Shown here: piece after piece, positions 36,379 through 46,015 of the stretch | Layout: each line of letters starts with the position of its first letter | Position numbering within the stretch: position 1 is the stretch's first letter | Assembly (NCBI RefSeq): GCF_017163705.1 | Contig: NZ_JAFIWB010000008.1 | Location: forward strand, 91,480-155,479 | Source: Xanthomonas bonasiae | GTDB lineage: Bacteria; Pseudomonadota; Gammaproteobacteria; Xanthomonadales; Xanthomonadaceae | Direction of reading: 5' to 3' | Length of the DNA: 64,000 nt | Made by a program: the position numbers and the translations under genes | Notes under the pieces: model-generated | The model's input: the letters and a program-made list of their open reading frames with translations, nothing else | The model's database searches: none | What the model was told of the DNA's origin: nothing

Positions 36379-39300
36379 ATGCACCGTACGATCCGCAGGA
36401 GCGCCCTGGCGCTCGCGTTGGCGCTTGCCGCCGGCAATGGCTATGCGCAGTCCACCACCGGCAGCATCGTCGGCAGCGTGCCGCCCGGCGCCGGCGAGAG
36501 CAGCGTGCTGATCACCAACACCAGCGGCTTCAGCCGCGAGGTCAAGGTGGACGAACGCGGCCGTTACGCACAGGGCAATCTGCCGCTGGGCACCTACACG
36601 GTCACCCTCAAGCGCGACGGCCAGGTGGTGGAGACGCGCGAGAACATCAGCCTGGTGGTCGGCGCCGGCACCGAAGTCGGCTTCGGCGGCCCGGCGCAGA
36701 CGCTGGATGCGGTCAACGTGGTGGCCGGCAACGTGGCCAGGATCGACGTGGCCAGCGTCGACAGCCGCACCGTGATCACCGCCGAGCAACTGGCGGTGCT
36801 GCCGCTGGGCCGCAGCGCCGAGGCCATCGCGTTGCTGGCGCCGGGCGTGGTCGCCAACAGCGGCGGCTACGACAACGGCCCGCTCGGCGGCTCGCTGGCC
36901 AGCTTCGGCGGCTCGGCGGCGAGCGAGAACGCCTACTACCTCAACGGCTTCAACACCACCGATCCGGCCAGCAGCCTGGGCGGGCTGACCTTGCCGTACG
37001 GCGCGATCGACCAGCAGGAAATCTTCACCGGCGGCTACGGCGCGCAATACGGCCGTTCCAACGGCGGCGTGATCAGCCAGGTCGGCAAGCGCGGCAGCAA
37101 CGAATGGCATTTCGGCGCGGCGGTGATCTGGCAACCGGACAGCCTCAGCGCCAGGCAGAGCGATCTGTATTTCCGCAAGGACAGCGTGTACTCGGATCCG
37201 AGCAATTCCAAGTACACCGCCGGCAACTACATGCCGCTGAGCGAGACCACCGCCGACCAGACCACCTACAGCGCCTACCTCGGCGGTCCGCTGGTGCAGG
37301 ATCGATTGTTCTTCTTCCTGGCGCTGGAGCAGGTCGATTCCAGCGGCACCCGCGTCGCCGACGCGCGGGTCACCTCCGGCGGCATCTCCGGCTCGCCGTG
37401 GACCCGCTACGACTACAAGCAGACCCGCGCCTACGCCAAGATCGACTGGCAGATCAGCGACAACCACCTGCTCGAATTCACCGGCGCGCAGGACAAGGCG
37501 CGCACCAACGGCAACATCTACGGCTACGACTACGTCAATCGCGAGGTCGGCAGCTATGTGGGCCGCGAAGCCAAGAACGAGTTCGGCCCGACCCTGTTCC
37601 TGGGCAAGTACACCGGCTATTTCGGCGACAACCTCACCTTCACCGCGCTGTACGGCAAGGAGAGCCTGCCCAACAAGCTCACCGCGATCGGCTACGACGC
37701 CGGCAACGGCCCGTTCCTCAACAGCGTCGACAACCAGAACCCGGCGTACGTCGGCGCAACGCCGATCAGCAACCAGCAGCGCGTCGTCTCGATCACCGAT
37801 CCGGACCGCGAGTACAAGAAGGACAACCTGCGCCTCAATCTCAATTGGCGGCTCGGTGCGCACAGCATCGACGTCGGCATCGACAACCAGAAGAGCGAGG
37901 CGATCAACATCGGCACGTACAAGTCCGGCCCCGGCTATGCGTGGACCTACGGCTACACGCCGGACCCGTACGGCCTCAACAGCGGCGGCCAGGTCAGCGG
38001 TTCGGTGGCCGAGGACGGCAGCATCGGCGTGCCCAGCCCGGGCCTGGCCGATCCCACCTACGGCAGCACCGGCTACTACGTCACCCAGGACATCGACACC
38101 AACCTGTATTCCTACGACGCCAAGCAGACCGCGTACTACCTCGAAGACCACTGGCAGGCCACCGACAGACTGATGCTCTCGCTCGGCGTGCGCAACGATA
38201 GCTTCACCAACTACACCCCGTTCGGCCAGGCCTACATCGAACTGAAGAACCAGTGGGCGCCGCGGCTGGGCTTCAGCTGGGACGTCCACGGCGATTCCAG
38301 CCTGAAGGTGTACGGCAACATCGGCCGCTACTACCTCGGCCTGCCGCTGTCGCCGGCGGGCCTGTTCACCCCCGCGGTGTCCACCAGCACCTACTACACC
38401 TACAGCGGCATCAATGCCGACGGCACGCCGATCCTCGCCACCCAGCTGGCGCCGCCGGTGTCGGCCAACTCGCGTTTCGGCCGGCTCGCCGACGTGCGCA
38501 CCGCGGTGGCCGAGGACATCAAGGGCGAGAACCAGGACGAGGTCATTCTCGGCTTCACCACGGTGTTGCCGAACGATTGGGTGTTCGGCGTGCGCGGCAC
38601 CCACCGCCGGCTCAACGACGGCATCGACGACACCAACCTCGACAACTCCAACGCGGGCCTGGTGGCGGCGGCCGCCGCCGCGGGCGTGGACATCGACTGG
38701 ACCAAGAACGCCAGCGCGGCGCTGGTGAATCCGGGCAAGACCAATACCTACCGGGTGATCGGTACCGACGGCCAGGTGCATGCGCTGACCGTGACCCGCG
38801 AGCAGGGCGGCTACCCCGAATTCAAGCGCCGCTACTCGGCGCTGGAATTCAACCTGGAGCGTCCGTTCGACGGCCGCTGGTACACCAAGATGAGCTACGT
38901 GTGGTCGCACAGCTACGGCACCACCGAAGGCCAGTTGCGTTCGGACCTGTGGCGCACCGGCGGCGCGCTGGGCAGCTACCAGGGCCAGGCGGCGACCTCG
39001 ACCACGCAGAGCTGGGACCATGCGGCGCTGATGGAGAACTTCAACGGCAACCAGTCCAACGATCGCCGCCATCAGCTGAAGGCATACGGCTTCTATCAGC
39101 TGACCGAGGAGTGGGGCACGTCCGCGAACCTGAGCCTGATTTCCGGCGCGCCACGGCCCTGCCTGGGCTATTACTACGGCAGCAACTACGACGCCGGCGA
39201 CCGCGACCCGGCCGGCTATGCCAATCCCAGCATCACCGGCGGCACGTACCACTTCTGCTACAACCCTGCCACCGGCACCGGCGAGGCGTCGCCGCCGGGG

Positions 39301-39540
39301 TCGCATGGCAATCTGGGCTGGGTGGCGCAGCTCGACCTGGGCCTGACCTACAAGCCGAAGTTCGCCGAAGGCAAACTGGCGCTGAGCCTGGACGTGTTCA
39401 ACGTCACCAACCGGCAGACGGTGACCAACGTCTATCCGTTCTCCGAATTGAATCCTGGTCAAGTCAATCCGCTATGGAACCAGGCAGTGGCCTACCAGGC
39501 GCCGCGCTCGGCACGGGTGACGCTGAGCTACGACTTCTGA
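36379..39540 (+). CDS. TonB-dependent outer-membrane receptor 2 (Oar-like)
   Basis: A 1053-residue receptor. After a signal peptide (RRSALALALALAAGNGYAQS) comes a carboxypeptidase-regulatory-like domain (STTGSIVGSVPPGAGESSVL to about residue 105) as in Oar proteins. A plug domain follows (LPLGRSAEAIALLAPGVVAN, GYGAQYGRSNGGVISQVGKR), then a barrel ending in SARVTLSYDF. Oar-type receptors often take up peptides or large substrates. GGGGAGAGA precedes the ATG. It shares promoter geometry with receptor 1 and the amine oxidase operon, so it likely belongs to the same regulon; substrate unknown. Confidence 0.93.
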   Translation: MHRTIRRSALALALALAAGNGYAQSTTGSIVGSVPPGAGESSVLITNTSGFSREVKVDERGRYAQGNLPLGTYTVTLKRDGQVVETRENISLVVGAGTEVGFGGPAQTLDAVNVVAGNVARIDVASVDSRTVITAEQLAVLPLGRSAEAIALLAPGVVANSGGYDNGPLGGSLASFGGSAASENAYYLNGFNTTDPASSLGGLTLPYGAIDQQEIFTGGYGAQYGRSNGGVISQVGKRGSNEWHFGAAVIWQPDSLSARQSDLYFRKDSVYSDPSNSKYTAGNYMPLSETTADQTTYSAYLGGPLVQDRLFFFLALEQVDSSGTRVADARVTSGGISGSPWTRYDYKQTRAYAKIDWQISDNHLLEFTGAQDKARTNGNIYGYDYVNREVGSYVGREAKNEFGPTLFLGKYTGYFGDNLTFTALYGKESLPNKLTAIGYDAGNGPFLNSVDNQNPAYVGATPISNQQRVVSITDPDREYKKDNLRLNLNWRLGAHSIDVGIDNQKSEAINIGTYKSGPGYAWTYGYTPDPYGLNSGGQVSGSVAEDGSIGVPSPGLADPTYGSTGYYVTQDIDTNLYSYDAKQTAYYLEDHWQATDRLMLSLGVRNDSFTNYTPFGQAYIELKNQWAPRLGFSWDVHGDSSLKVYGNIGRYYLGLPLSPAGLFTPAVSTSTYYTYSGINADGTPILATQLAPPVSANSRFGRLADVRTAVAEDIKGENQDEVILGFTTVLPNDWVFGVRGTHRRLNDGIDDTNLDNSNAGLVAAAAAAGVDIDWTKNASAALVNPGKTNTYRVIGTDGQVHALTVTREQGGYPEFKRRYSALEFNLERPFDGRWYTKMSYVWSHSYGTTEGQLRSDLWRTGGALGSYQGQAATSTTQSWDHAALMENFNGNQSNDRRHQLKAYGFYQLTEEWGTSANLSLISGAPRPCLGYYYGSNYDAGDRDPAGYANPSITGGTYHFCYNPATGTGEASPPGSHGNLGWVAQLDLGLTYKPKFAEGKLALSLDVFNVTNRQTVTNVYPFSELNPGQVNPLWNQAVAYQAPRSARVTLSYDF

Positions 39541-39556
39541 GCGCGCATGGTTCCAA

Positions 39557-39840
39557 GCCCCTCTCCCGTCGGGAGAGGGGTTGGGGTGAGGGGTACGTGC
39601 GCGAAGCGCCTCGCGAAGTTTGGGTGCGCGAGGCTGCGCCCGTCCCCTCATCCGCCCCTGCGGGGCACCTTCCCCCGAAAAGGGGCCATGGTCCCGAGGG
39701 GAGAGGGAATAGCCTAAGCCCCTCTCCCACCGGGAGAGGGGTTGGGGTGAGGGTACGTGCGCGAAGCGCTCGCTGCGTTTGGAGGCGCGAGGCTTCGCAC
39801 CAAGAGCGCTCCGCCAGCGGCGCATTCGATACCCGCGCCG
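39557..39840. repeat. Tandemly duplicated CCCCTCTCCC-type intergenic repeat, copies 2 and 3
   Basis: GCCCCTCTCCCGTCGGGAGA, followed by GGGGTTGGGGTGAGGGGTAC, occurs at 39557 and again at 39718, 161 bp apart. Both continue into TACGTGCGCGAAGCGC. A related segment on the other strand (TCCGCCCCTGCGGGGCACCT, CCCCGAAAAGGGG) lies between them. Copy 1 is at 26961. The hairpins could end transcription from both convergent genes. No gene is present. Confidence 0.85.
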
Positions 39841-39850
39841 GCCCCCCGCC

Positions 39851-40474
39851 TCAGTCGAAGCAGGCGCGGTAGGCGGCCAGCGCGGCAGGCGGATCCTCGG
39901 CGTCGAACACGCCGCTGATCACCGCCAGCAGGTCGGCGCCGGCGGCGACCAAGGCGCGGCCGTTGTCGGGATGCACCCCGCCGATCGCCACCCGCGGCAA
40001 ACCCAGTGCCGCGGCATCGCGCAGCAGGCCGGGGTCGGCGCGGCGCGTGGTGACCTTGCTGCGGGTGGGGAAGAACGCGCCGAAGGCGACGTAGCTGGCG
40101 CCGGCCGCGGCGGCGGCGCGGGCCAGCGCGAGGTCGTCGTAGCACGAGGCGCCGATCAGCGCGTCGGCACCGAGCGCTGCGCGCGCGGCGGCCAGGTCGC
40201 CGTCGTCTTCGCCCAGGTGCACGCCGGCGGCGCCGACCGCCTGCGCCAGGGCCACATCGTCGTTGACGATCAGCGGCACCCCGGCCTGCGCGCATAGCGC
40301 CTGCAGCGCCGTCGCCTGGGCCAGGCGCTGCGCCGCGTCGGCGCGCTTGTTGCGGTACTGCAGCCAGGTCGGGCCGTGGCCGAGCAGCGGCGCCACGCGC
40401 GCCAGCAGGCGCGCGCCGTCGGCCTCGTCGGGCGTGATCAGGTAGACGCCGCGGGGCGGCGGTGATGCATTCAT
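39851..40474 (-). CDS. thiE: Thiamine-phosphate synthase
   Basis: A 207-residue TIM-barrel enzyme that joins HMP-PP and thiazole phosphate to form thiamine monophosphate. Motifs: [24 protein letters not shown] (the QxRxK phosphate-binding site), [20 protein letters not shown] then HLGEDDGDL, and [20 protein letters not shown]. The ATG at 40472-40474 follows GGAGGAGCC-type sequence on the minus strand. It is divergent from rubredoxin. Confidence 0.94.
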   Translation of the reverse strand: MNASPPPRGVYLITPDEADGARLLARVAPLLGHGPTWLQYRNKRADAAQRLAQATALQALCAQAGVPLIVNDDVALAQAVGAAGVHLGEDDGDLAAARAALGADALIGASCYDDLALARAAAAAGASYVAFGAFFPTRSKVTTRRADPGLLRDAAALGLPRVAIGGVHPDNGRALVAAGADLLAVISGVFDAEDPPAALAAYRACFD

Positions 40475-40548
40475 GGAGGAGCCTTCCGGTGTGCAGGCGA
40501 CGGTGGGACAATGCCCCTCCGTTCAGCCCGTAGACCCGCGATTATCCA

Positions 40549-40740
40549 ATGAGCGATGCCACTGCCACCACCTACCGCGCCTGGATGTGCGTCGTCTGCG
40601 GCTTCATCTACCGGGAAATCGACGGCCTGCCGGAAGAGGGCATCGCCCCCGGCACCCGCTGGGAAGACGTGCCCGACACCTGGACCTGCCCGGACTGCGG
40701 CGTGACCAAGGACGATTTCGAGATGGTGGAGATGGAGTGA
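40549..40740 (+). CDS. Rubredoxin
   Basis: A 63-residue iron electron carrier with both knuckles, MCVVCGFIYRE and WTCPDCGVTKDDFE, so all four Cys ligands are present. The acidic tail EMVEME is typical. It serves monooxygenases or oxidative-stress reductases in related bacteria; no partner is adjacent. Confidence 0.96.
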   Translation: MSDATATTYRAWMCVVCGFIYREIDGLPEEGIAPGTRWEDVPDTWTCPDCGVTKDDFEMVEME

Positions 40741-40742
40741 TT

Positions 40743-41017
40743 GCTGGGAATGGGGAGTGGGGAATCGGGAATGGGAACAGCGACTCCCTGCCTCCAGATC
40801 TCGCGCGGTGGATTGGGTTTAGGGTTGTCCGGGCATACACAGCGATTCCGAGCCATCGGATTGCGGCAACACCACAGGTCAGGTCGAGCTGTCCTCCCAC
40901 GGACGCTAGCATGGACGATTCGGACGGCTACGTATTGACCGTTTGGTCAAGCCAGTAACCCTGAGCCTCAGGGCAGCTGCTTTTCCCATTCCCGATTCCC
41001 CACTCCCGATTCCCAGC
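40743..41017. repeat. Inverted-repeat-bracketed element b, 275 bp
   Basis: Arms at 40743-40777 and 40983-41017 form a 35-bp inverted repeat with one mismatch (core GGGGAATCGGGAATGGGAA). The element fills the whole gap between the rubredoxin stop and the convergent SirB1-like stop. Inside, TTGACC-gttt-GGTCAA and CCCTGA-GCC-TCAGGG (40959-40973, followed by a short T-run at 40981) form hairpins; the latter may be the rubredoxin terminator. No gene is visible. Confidence 0.8.
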
Positions 41018-41018
41018 C

Positions 41019-41864
41019 TCAATGCATCCGCTGCGCCCGCGCGCTAAGTTCCACCAGGCGTTCGCGGATCGGCAGCACGTCGTTGGCTTCCGGGTTCAGT
41101 TGCAGGTAGCGGCCCAGGTCGCGGCGCGCGCCGGGGACGTAGTCCATCTGCAGGTAGGCCAGGCCGCGGTCGCGCAGGGCTTCGGGCTGGTCGGGCATCA
41201 GTTTGAGCACGCGGTCGGCGCTGCGTGCGGCGCGATCCCATTCGTCGCGTTCGGCGTAGACGCCGTGCAGGTTGCGCAGCACCCGGGTCAGGATCGCGCG
41301 GTGCGGCGCCGGATCCAGGATCTGCAGCAGCGCACGGTCGTCCGGGGTCTCGCCGCCCAGGTGCGGACGCGCGCGTTCGCGCAGTTCTTCCACCGCCAGC
41401 GGGCGGCCGCCGTTGAACGGGTCCATCACCAGCAGGCCGTCGTCCACCGGCAGGCGCACCAGGAAGTGTCCGGGGAAGGACACGCCGTCGAGCGGGATGT
41501 CCAGCCGCCGCGCCACTTCCATCTGCACCAGCGCCAGCGAGATCGGATTGCCCAGGCGGCGCTCGAAGACCTCGTTCATGTAGCTGTTGCGCGGGTCGTA
41601 GTACTCGTCGTGGTTGCCGCTGTAGCCGAGTTCCTCGAACAGGTGGCGGTTGATCGCGGCCATCTTCAGCGGCCACGGCTCGATCATCGCCACTTCGTGG
41701 CGCAGGTGCTCGGCGTGGTTCTGCGCCAGCGTGTCGTAGTGCTCGGCATCCAGTTCCGGATACTCGTCGCGGGCGATCAGCAGCGCGGTGGCCAGCAGCG
41801 GCAGCGCATCGTCGTCCAGCGCGGCCAGGGTATTCCAGCTCGGCAATGTCAGTCGGTCGACCAT
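41019..41864 (-). CDS. SirB1-family protein (transglutaminase-like plus TPR)
   Basis: A 281-residue cytosolic protein. The N-terminal two thirds match the SirB1/transglutaminase-like domain (YMNEVFERRLGNPISLALVQ, VSFPGHFLVRLPVDDGLLVM, DPFNGG). The end carries two TPR-like repeats (RAARSADRVLKLMPDQPEAL, RDRGLAYLQMDYVPGARRDL). The cysteine of true transglutaminases is replaced by Ser in NPISLAL, as usual in this family. The function is unknown. The ATG at 41862-41864 starts MVDRLTLPSWNTL; the longer frame to 42350 overlaps the DUF192 gene and is not used. Confidence 0.88.
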   Translation of the reverse strand: MVDRLTLPSWNTLAALDDDALPLLATALLIARDEYPELDAEHYDTLAQNHAEHLRHEVAMIEPWPLKMAAINRHLFEELGYSGNHDEYYDPRNSYMNEVFERRLGNPISLALVQMEVARRLDIPLDGVSFPGHFLVRLPVDDGLLVMDPFNGGRPLAVEELRERARPHLGGETPDDRALLQILDPAPHRAILTRVLRNLHGVYAERDEWDRAARSADRVLKLMPDQPEALRDRGLAYLQMDYVPGARRDLGRYLQLNPEANDVLPIRERLVELSARAQRMH

Positions 41865-41971
41865 GGCCCAAGACTGGCTGCAAAGTGCGACGCGATCAAG
41901 TCCGGGGGTTCCCGACAGCGGTGTCGGGTTCAGCGCCACAGCGGCGGCGCTTTTTCCGACGCCGGCGCGGC

Positions 41972-42421
41972 TCAGCGGGCGGTGGGGATGCCCGGGCCGA
42001 AGCTCAGCTCGGCGCCGTCCTGCAGCTTGAGTTGCGCGGCCTGGCCGGCATTGAGTTCCAGCACGTAGCGCGCCGGCGCGTTGCTGGGATAGGGCGGGCA
42101 GGCGTTGCCGGCCGAGCACGGCGGCACGTCGCGCTGCTGCGCCACCAGCTTGCGCTGGGTGTCGAAGTACAGGATGTCCAGCGCGATCTTGGTGTTCTTC
42201 ATCCAGTAGGCCTGCGGTTCCTCGCGGTCGTGGATGAACAGCATGCCGTGGTCGGCGTCCATCTGGTCGCGGAACATCAGCCCGCGCGCGCGGGTCGCAT
42301 CGTCCTGGGCCAGCTCGACCTGGTAGCGGTGTCCGGCCAGTTCCACCCAATGGCCGCCGGCGCTGGCGCAGCCGCTGAGGGTCAGCAGGACGAGGACGAA
42401 CAGGGCGCGGAACAGGGACAT
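41972..42421 (-). CDS. DUF192 lipoprotein
   Basis: A 149-residue protein with a lipobox (LVLLTLSGCASA, lipidated Cys at about residue 18), hence membrane-anchored and facing the periplasm. The body is a DUF192 domain: GLMFRDQMDADHGMLFIHDR, WMKNTKIALDILYFDTQRKL, ARYVLELNAG and AELSFGPG. The domain's function is not established. The ATG at 42419-42421 is the only one that places the lipobox correctly. Confidence 0.9.
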   Translation of the reverse strand: MSLFRALFVLVLLTLSGCASAGGHWVELAGHRYQVELAQDDATRARGLMFRDQMDADHGMLFIHDREEPQAYWMKNTKIALDILYFDTQRKLVAQQRDVPPCSAGNACPPYPSNAPARYVLELNAGQAAQLKLQDGAELSFGPGIPTAR

Positions 42422-42494
42422 GGCGTTGCCGGGGAAGGTGGGATCAGCGCGCACCTTGTTGCATGGTGGGTGGCGAGTCAAGAGAGCCGGGAGT

Positions 42495-42581
42495 GGGGAT
42501 TCGGGATTGGGGATTCGCAACAGCGGATTCGGAGGCCGGAGGGAGATTTTGGCTTTTACCAATCCCCAATCCCGAATCCCC
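42495..42581. repeat. Inverted-repeat-bracketed element c
   Basis: GGGGATTCGGGATTGGGGAT at 42495 pairs with its complement at 42561-42581 around about 45 bp. It fills most of the gap between the DUF192 start and the rpiA stop. It is the third member of the bracketed group. Confidence 0.8.
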
Positions 42582-42596
42582 AATCCCGCGCGCGTC

Positions 42597-43244
42597 CTAC
42601 AGGACGCGCGGCGGCTCGCCACCGACGATCACCACGTCGGCCGGGCGGCGCGCGAACAGGCCGACGCAGACCACGCCGGGGATCTGGTTCAGTTCGCGCT
42701 CCAGCGCCACCGGATCGGTGATGCTGAGGTGGTGCACGTCGAGCACCACGTTGCCGTTGTCGGTGACCACGCCGTCGCGCCAGACCGGCTGGCCGCCGGT
42801 GCGCGCCAGGATCTCGCGCGCGACCAGGCTGCGCGCCATCGGGATCACCTCGATCGGCAGCGGGAACGCGCCCAGCGTCTGCACCTGCTTGCTCGGGTCG
42901 ATGATGCACACGAAGCGCTCGCTGGCCTCGGCGATGATCTTCTCGCGGGTCAGCGCGGCGCCGCCGCCCTTGATCAGGCAACGGTTCGGATCGCACTCGT
43001 CGGCGCCGTCCACGTACAGCGACAGGTTGCCGGTGTGGTTCAGCTCCAGCACCTCGATGCCGTGCTGGCGCAGACGCGCGGTGCTCTGCTCGGAGCTGGA
43101 CACCGCGCCCTTGATGCGATGGCCGATGCGGCCCAGCGCGTCGATGAAGTAGGCCACGGTGGAGCCGGTGCCGACGCCGACGATCATGCCGTCTTCGACG
43201 TATTCGATGGCTTTTTCGGCGGCCAGGCGTTTGCTTTCGGACAT
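42597..43244 (-). CDS. rpiA: Ribose-5-phosphate isomerase A
   Basis: A 215-residue pentose-phosphate enzyme interconverting ribose 5-P and ribulose 5-P. Motifs: [42 protein letters not shown] (catalytic Asp) and [20 protein letters not shown] (catalytic Lys and Glu). The ATG at 43242-43244 matches the family start; the upstream extension is made from the repeat tract next to it. Confidence 0.96.
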   Translation of the reverse strand: MSESKRLAAEKAIEYVEDGMIVGVGTGSTVAYFIDALGRIGHRIKGAVSSSEQSTARLRQHGIEVLELNHTGNLSLYVDGADECDPNRCLIKGGGAALTREKIIAEASERFVCIIDPSKQVQTLGAFPLPIEVIPMARSLVAREILARTGGQPVWRDGVVTDNGNVVLDVHHLSITDPVALERELNQIPGVVCVGLFARRPADVVIVGGEPPRVL

Positions 43245-43253
43245 GGGGGGCTC

Positions 43254-43341
43254 GGGATTCGTGATTGGGGATTGGGGATTCGTCAAAGCGGCAGGCGGGG
43301 CCGGGCAGGGACGAATCCCCAATGCCCAATCCCCAATCCCG
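43254..43341. repeat. Inverted-repeat-bracketed element d
   Basis: Arms at 43254-43282 (GGGATTCGTGATTGGGGATT...) and 43312-43341 form an imperfect inverted repeat around about 30 bp. The element lies in the rpiA leader, between its ATG and the stop of the EVE gene. Confidence 0.7.
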
Positions 43342-43342
43342 G

Positions 43343-43809
<467 letters not shown>

Positions 43810-43813
<4 letters not shown>

Positions 43814-44403
43814 GCGGGGAGATCGGTCGCGGTCAGGAGGGTGTGGGAGTCGGTGCAGACCGCATCCAGCGCCACGTCCCAGGCGGCGACGGACAGCGCG
43901 TCGACCTGCTGCGCAGCGAAGGCGGCGCCGACCAGCCAGGGCGGAGGCGCTTGCCGCTGGCGAAATGCGAAGCTGCGATCATACCAGCCGCCCCCCATGC
44001 CCAGGCGTCCGCCGCCGGCGTCGAAGCCGACCAGCGGCGCCACCACCAGCGCCAGCTGCTCGGGCGCCAGCGTCGCCTCGGCGGCGACATCGGGTTCGGG
44101 AATGCCGTAGCGGTTGGCGGTCAGCGGCTGCCCCGGGCGCCACGGCGCGAAACGCAGGGTCTTGCCGCTGAGCACCGGCAGGCAGTACTGCACGCCGGCC
44201 GGCAGGCTCAATTGCCAGCGGTGCAGCGCGATCTCCCCGTCCATCGCCCAATAGCCGGCGACGTGGCCGTGCTGCGGCGCGAACGGCAGGTCCAGCAAGC
44301 GCAGCGCCAGCGCGTCGGCGGCGGCCAGGCGCGCGGCGGCGGGGAGCGCGCGGCGGCGCGCGCGCAGTTGCTGGCGCAGGAGGTCGCGGTCGTCGGGAGT
44401 CAT
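43810..44403 (-). CDS. ygfA: 5-formyltetrahydrofolate cyclo-ligase
   Basis: A 197-residue enzyme that converts 5-formyl-THF to 5,10-methenyl-THF using ATP. Motifs: [20 protein letters not shown] (N-terminal basic substrate site), [31 protein letters not shown] and [20 protein letters not shown] followed by WYDRSF (phosphate-binding signature). In many gammaproteobacteria this gene follows 6S RNA; here a thioesterase gene lies between them. Confidence 0.94.
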
Positions 44404-44481
44404 CGGGCAGGCGCGGGAAGGGACGGCGCTATTGTCGGTGCCGGCGCGTGGACTGGCTAGGGCGTTGCCGTCGTCGCGGCA

Positions 44482-45261
44482 TCAGGCGTAGATCGCCACC
44501 GTCTGCCGGCCCGACAGCACCAGCTGCCCGGCTTCGTCCCAGATCTGCATGTCCTGCAGCGAGTAGCCGTCGGCGGCGTGCTGGCTGGCCGAACGCAGCA
44601 GGAACCAGTCGCCTGCCGCGGCCGGCTGCGGGAAATCCAGGGTCCAGGTCATCGAGCTGACCGGCGCCGGTTCGGTGAAGCAGGCCATCGCCGCCGGCGG
44701 CAGGCTGTCGCCGAGCGCGATCAGGGCCAGGCTCGGATCCACGCCCGCGCTGTCGCGATGGCGCACCCAGACCATCAGCTCCGGGCTGGCCGCGGCGGAC
44801 ACCGGCAGCGCGCCGCCGGCCAGGCGCATCTCGAAGTTGGCGGCGAACGCCGGGGTGATCGCGCTGGCGGCGATCGGCGTTGCGGCGTCGGGCCCGCACA
44901 TCGCGGGCCGCGCAGGCATGAAGTCGTGGGCGATGCGGCTGGGACGTGGCTGCGCGAACAGCAGCGCCGCGCGCAGCGCGACCTGCGCGCCGGCCAGGCA
45001 ATCGACCGCGATCGAGGTGGCGGACTTGCCCTGGCGCAGCGGCTGCGCCTGGAAACGCAGGGTGGCATCGGTGGGGCCGACGAACCAGATATGCGCCGAC
45101 TTCAGCGGCGGCAGCGCGGACGGCGCCGCGCGCAGCGCGGTCTGCAGCGCCAGTGCCGCGGACAGGCCACCGAAGGCGGTGCGTCCCTGCAACCAGCTGG
45201 CAGGCACGTCGAACCCGGCGTTCGGGTCGAAGCGGTCGATGATCTGGGCGAGCGAGGGCAT
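44482..45261 (-). CDS. TesB-like double-hotdog acyl-CoA thioesterase
   Basis: A 259-residue thioesterase-like protein with an N-terminal hotdog (GFDVPASWLQGRTAFGGLSA, followed by ALALQTAL; LKSAHIWFVGPTDATLRFQA) and a C-terminal hotdog ending in WDEAGQLVLSGRQTVAIYA. The GGL/ALALQ helix matches family 4HBT-3/TesB-like enzymes. It likely hydrolyses an acyl-CoA; chain preference is unknown. The start at 45259-45261 is chosen by the domain start; the longer frame runs into the 6S RNA terminator. Confidence 0.87.
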   Translation of the reverse strand: MPSLAQIIDRFDPNAGFDVPASWLQGRTAFGGLSAALALQTALRAAPSALPPLKSAHIWFVGPTDATLRFQAQPLRQGKSATSIAVDCLAGAQVALRAALLFAQPRPSRIAHDFMPARPAMCGPDAATPIAASAITPAFAANFEMRLAGGALPVSAAASPELMVWVRHRDSAGVDPSLALIALGDSLPPAAMACFTEPAPVSSMTWTLDFPQPAAAGDWFLLRSASQHAADGYSLQDMQIWDEAGQLVLSGRQTVAIYA

Positions 45262-45397
45262 GCGGCGTCTCCTGGAAGGGCGCGACAGTATCCCAGGCTT
45301 GCGCGGGCGGCTGGTCGGTGCGGGACGCCGTGCGCTGCGGGGACGCCAGCGACGGCGCCGAGGCGATGGGCGTCGGGCGTGGCGCATGCCGGACGCA

Positions 45398-45430
45398 CAA
45401 AAGGAAACGGCGCCTTGCGGCGCCGTTTCC
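45398..45430 (-). terminator. Intrinsic terminator of 6S RNA
   Basis: A perfect 12-bp stem (GGAAACGGCGCC/GGCGCCGTTTCC, loop TTGC, 45403-45430) is followed on the minus strand by TTTTG. It lies just past the 3' end of the 6S RNA. Confidence 0.85.
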
Positions 45431-45435
45431 GGGAT

Positions 45436-45624
45436 ATTGCATTCTCCGCCATGACGATGCGTGCGAAACGACCTTGAACCCGGGGTTCAAGTGGGATAGC
45501 TGGGGAACCATCGGGCTTCCCGCTACAAGGCGGACCTGCACACCCGATTCCGTCGCCATCCCGTGGTCGTAATTAAGGGACAAGGCGAATGTTTGCACAC
45601 GCTGTCGTTTACAGCAGAGAACGC
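45436..45624 (-). ncRNA. ssrS: 6S RNA
   Basis: This RNA binds sigma-70 RNA polymerase and tunes transcription in stationary phase. The minus strand carries the conserved ACTTGAACCCCGGGTTCAAG hairpin (compare CUUGAACCAAGGGUUCAAG in E. coli). A closing stem pairs the 5' end (GCGTTCTCTGC) with the 3' end (GCGGAGAATGC). A -10-like TATACT precedes the 5' end (45631-45636). About 190 nt is the normal length. It follows zapA and a terminator ends it, as in the usual zapA-ssrS-ygfA order. The ends are estimates within a few bases. Confidence 0.88.
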
Positions 45625-45721
45625 AAGCGAAGTATAGCGCCGTCGCCGCGCTTGGCTAGTCCGTTCGTCGGTCGCGCGGTACGGCGCAATTCACGTTGAT
45701 GATCGAAATGCGAGGCGTGTA

Positions 45722-46015
45722 TCAACGCGCCGTATCGACCACGCCGTCGAGTCGGCGATTGAGATCGGCGAGCGTGCGCGCCATCTCATGATCGCGCCGG
45801 GCCTGCTCGTCGCGCAGTTGCTGCAGCTCGTGCGCCAGGTTCAAGGCGGCCAGCACCGCGACCCGGTCCACCGCGGCCATGCGGTTGCTGCCGCGCACCT
45901 CGCGCATCTTCGCGTCGAGCAGGCGCGCGGCGGCGAGCAGGCTGTCGCGTTCTTCGGCCTCGACGCCGACGGTGTATTCGCGGTCCAGGATGCGGACGCT
46001 GACCGGTTCGCTCAC
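45722..46015 (-). CDS. zapA: Cell-division protein ZapA
   Basis: A 97-residue cytosolic protein that cross-links FtsZ filaments. EPVSVRILDREYTVGVEAEE is the N-terminal globular part. RDSLLAAARLLDAKMREVRG and VAVLAALNLAHELQQLRDEQ lead into the coiled coil. The start is a GTG at 46013-46015 that overlaps the stop of the upstream TIGR02449 gene (GTGA). Its neighbours, 6S RNA and ygfA, are the family's usual ones. Confidence 0.92.
   Translation of the reverse strand: MSEPVSVRILDREYTVGVEAEERDSLLAAARLLDAKMREVRGSNRMAAVDRVAVLAALNLAHELQQLRDEQARRDHEMARTLADLNRRLDGVVDTAR

Noticed and set aside
36178..39462. A 1094-codon minus-strand frame opposite TonB receptor 2
   Set aside because: It is a GC-driven shadow of the receptor with no recognisable domain, and its composition (V, A, G, R) matches other shadows.
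40743..41017. A tRNA or small gene in the 275-bp gap after rubredoxin
   Set aside because: No cloverleaf or coding frame was found; the gap is explained by inverted-repeat arms and two hairpins.
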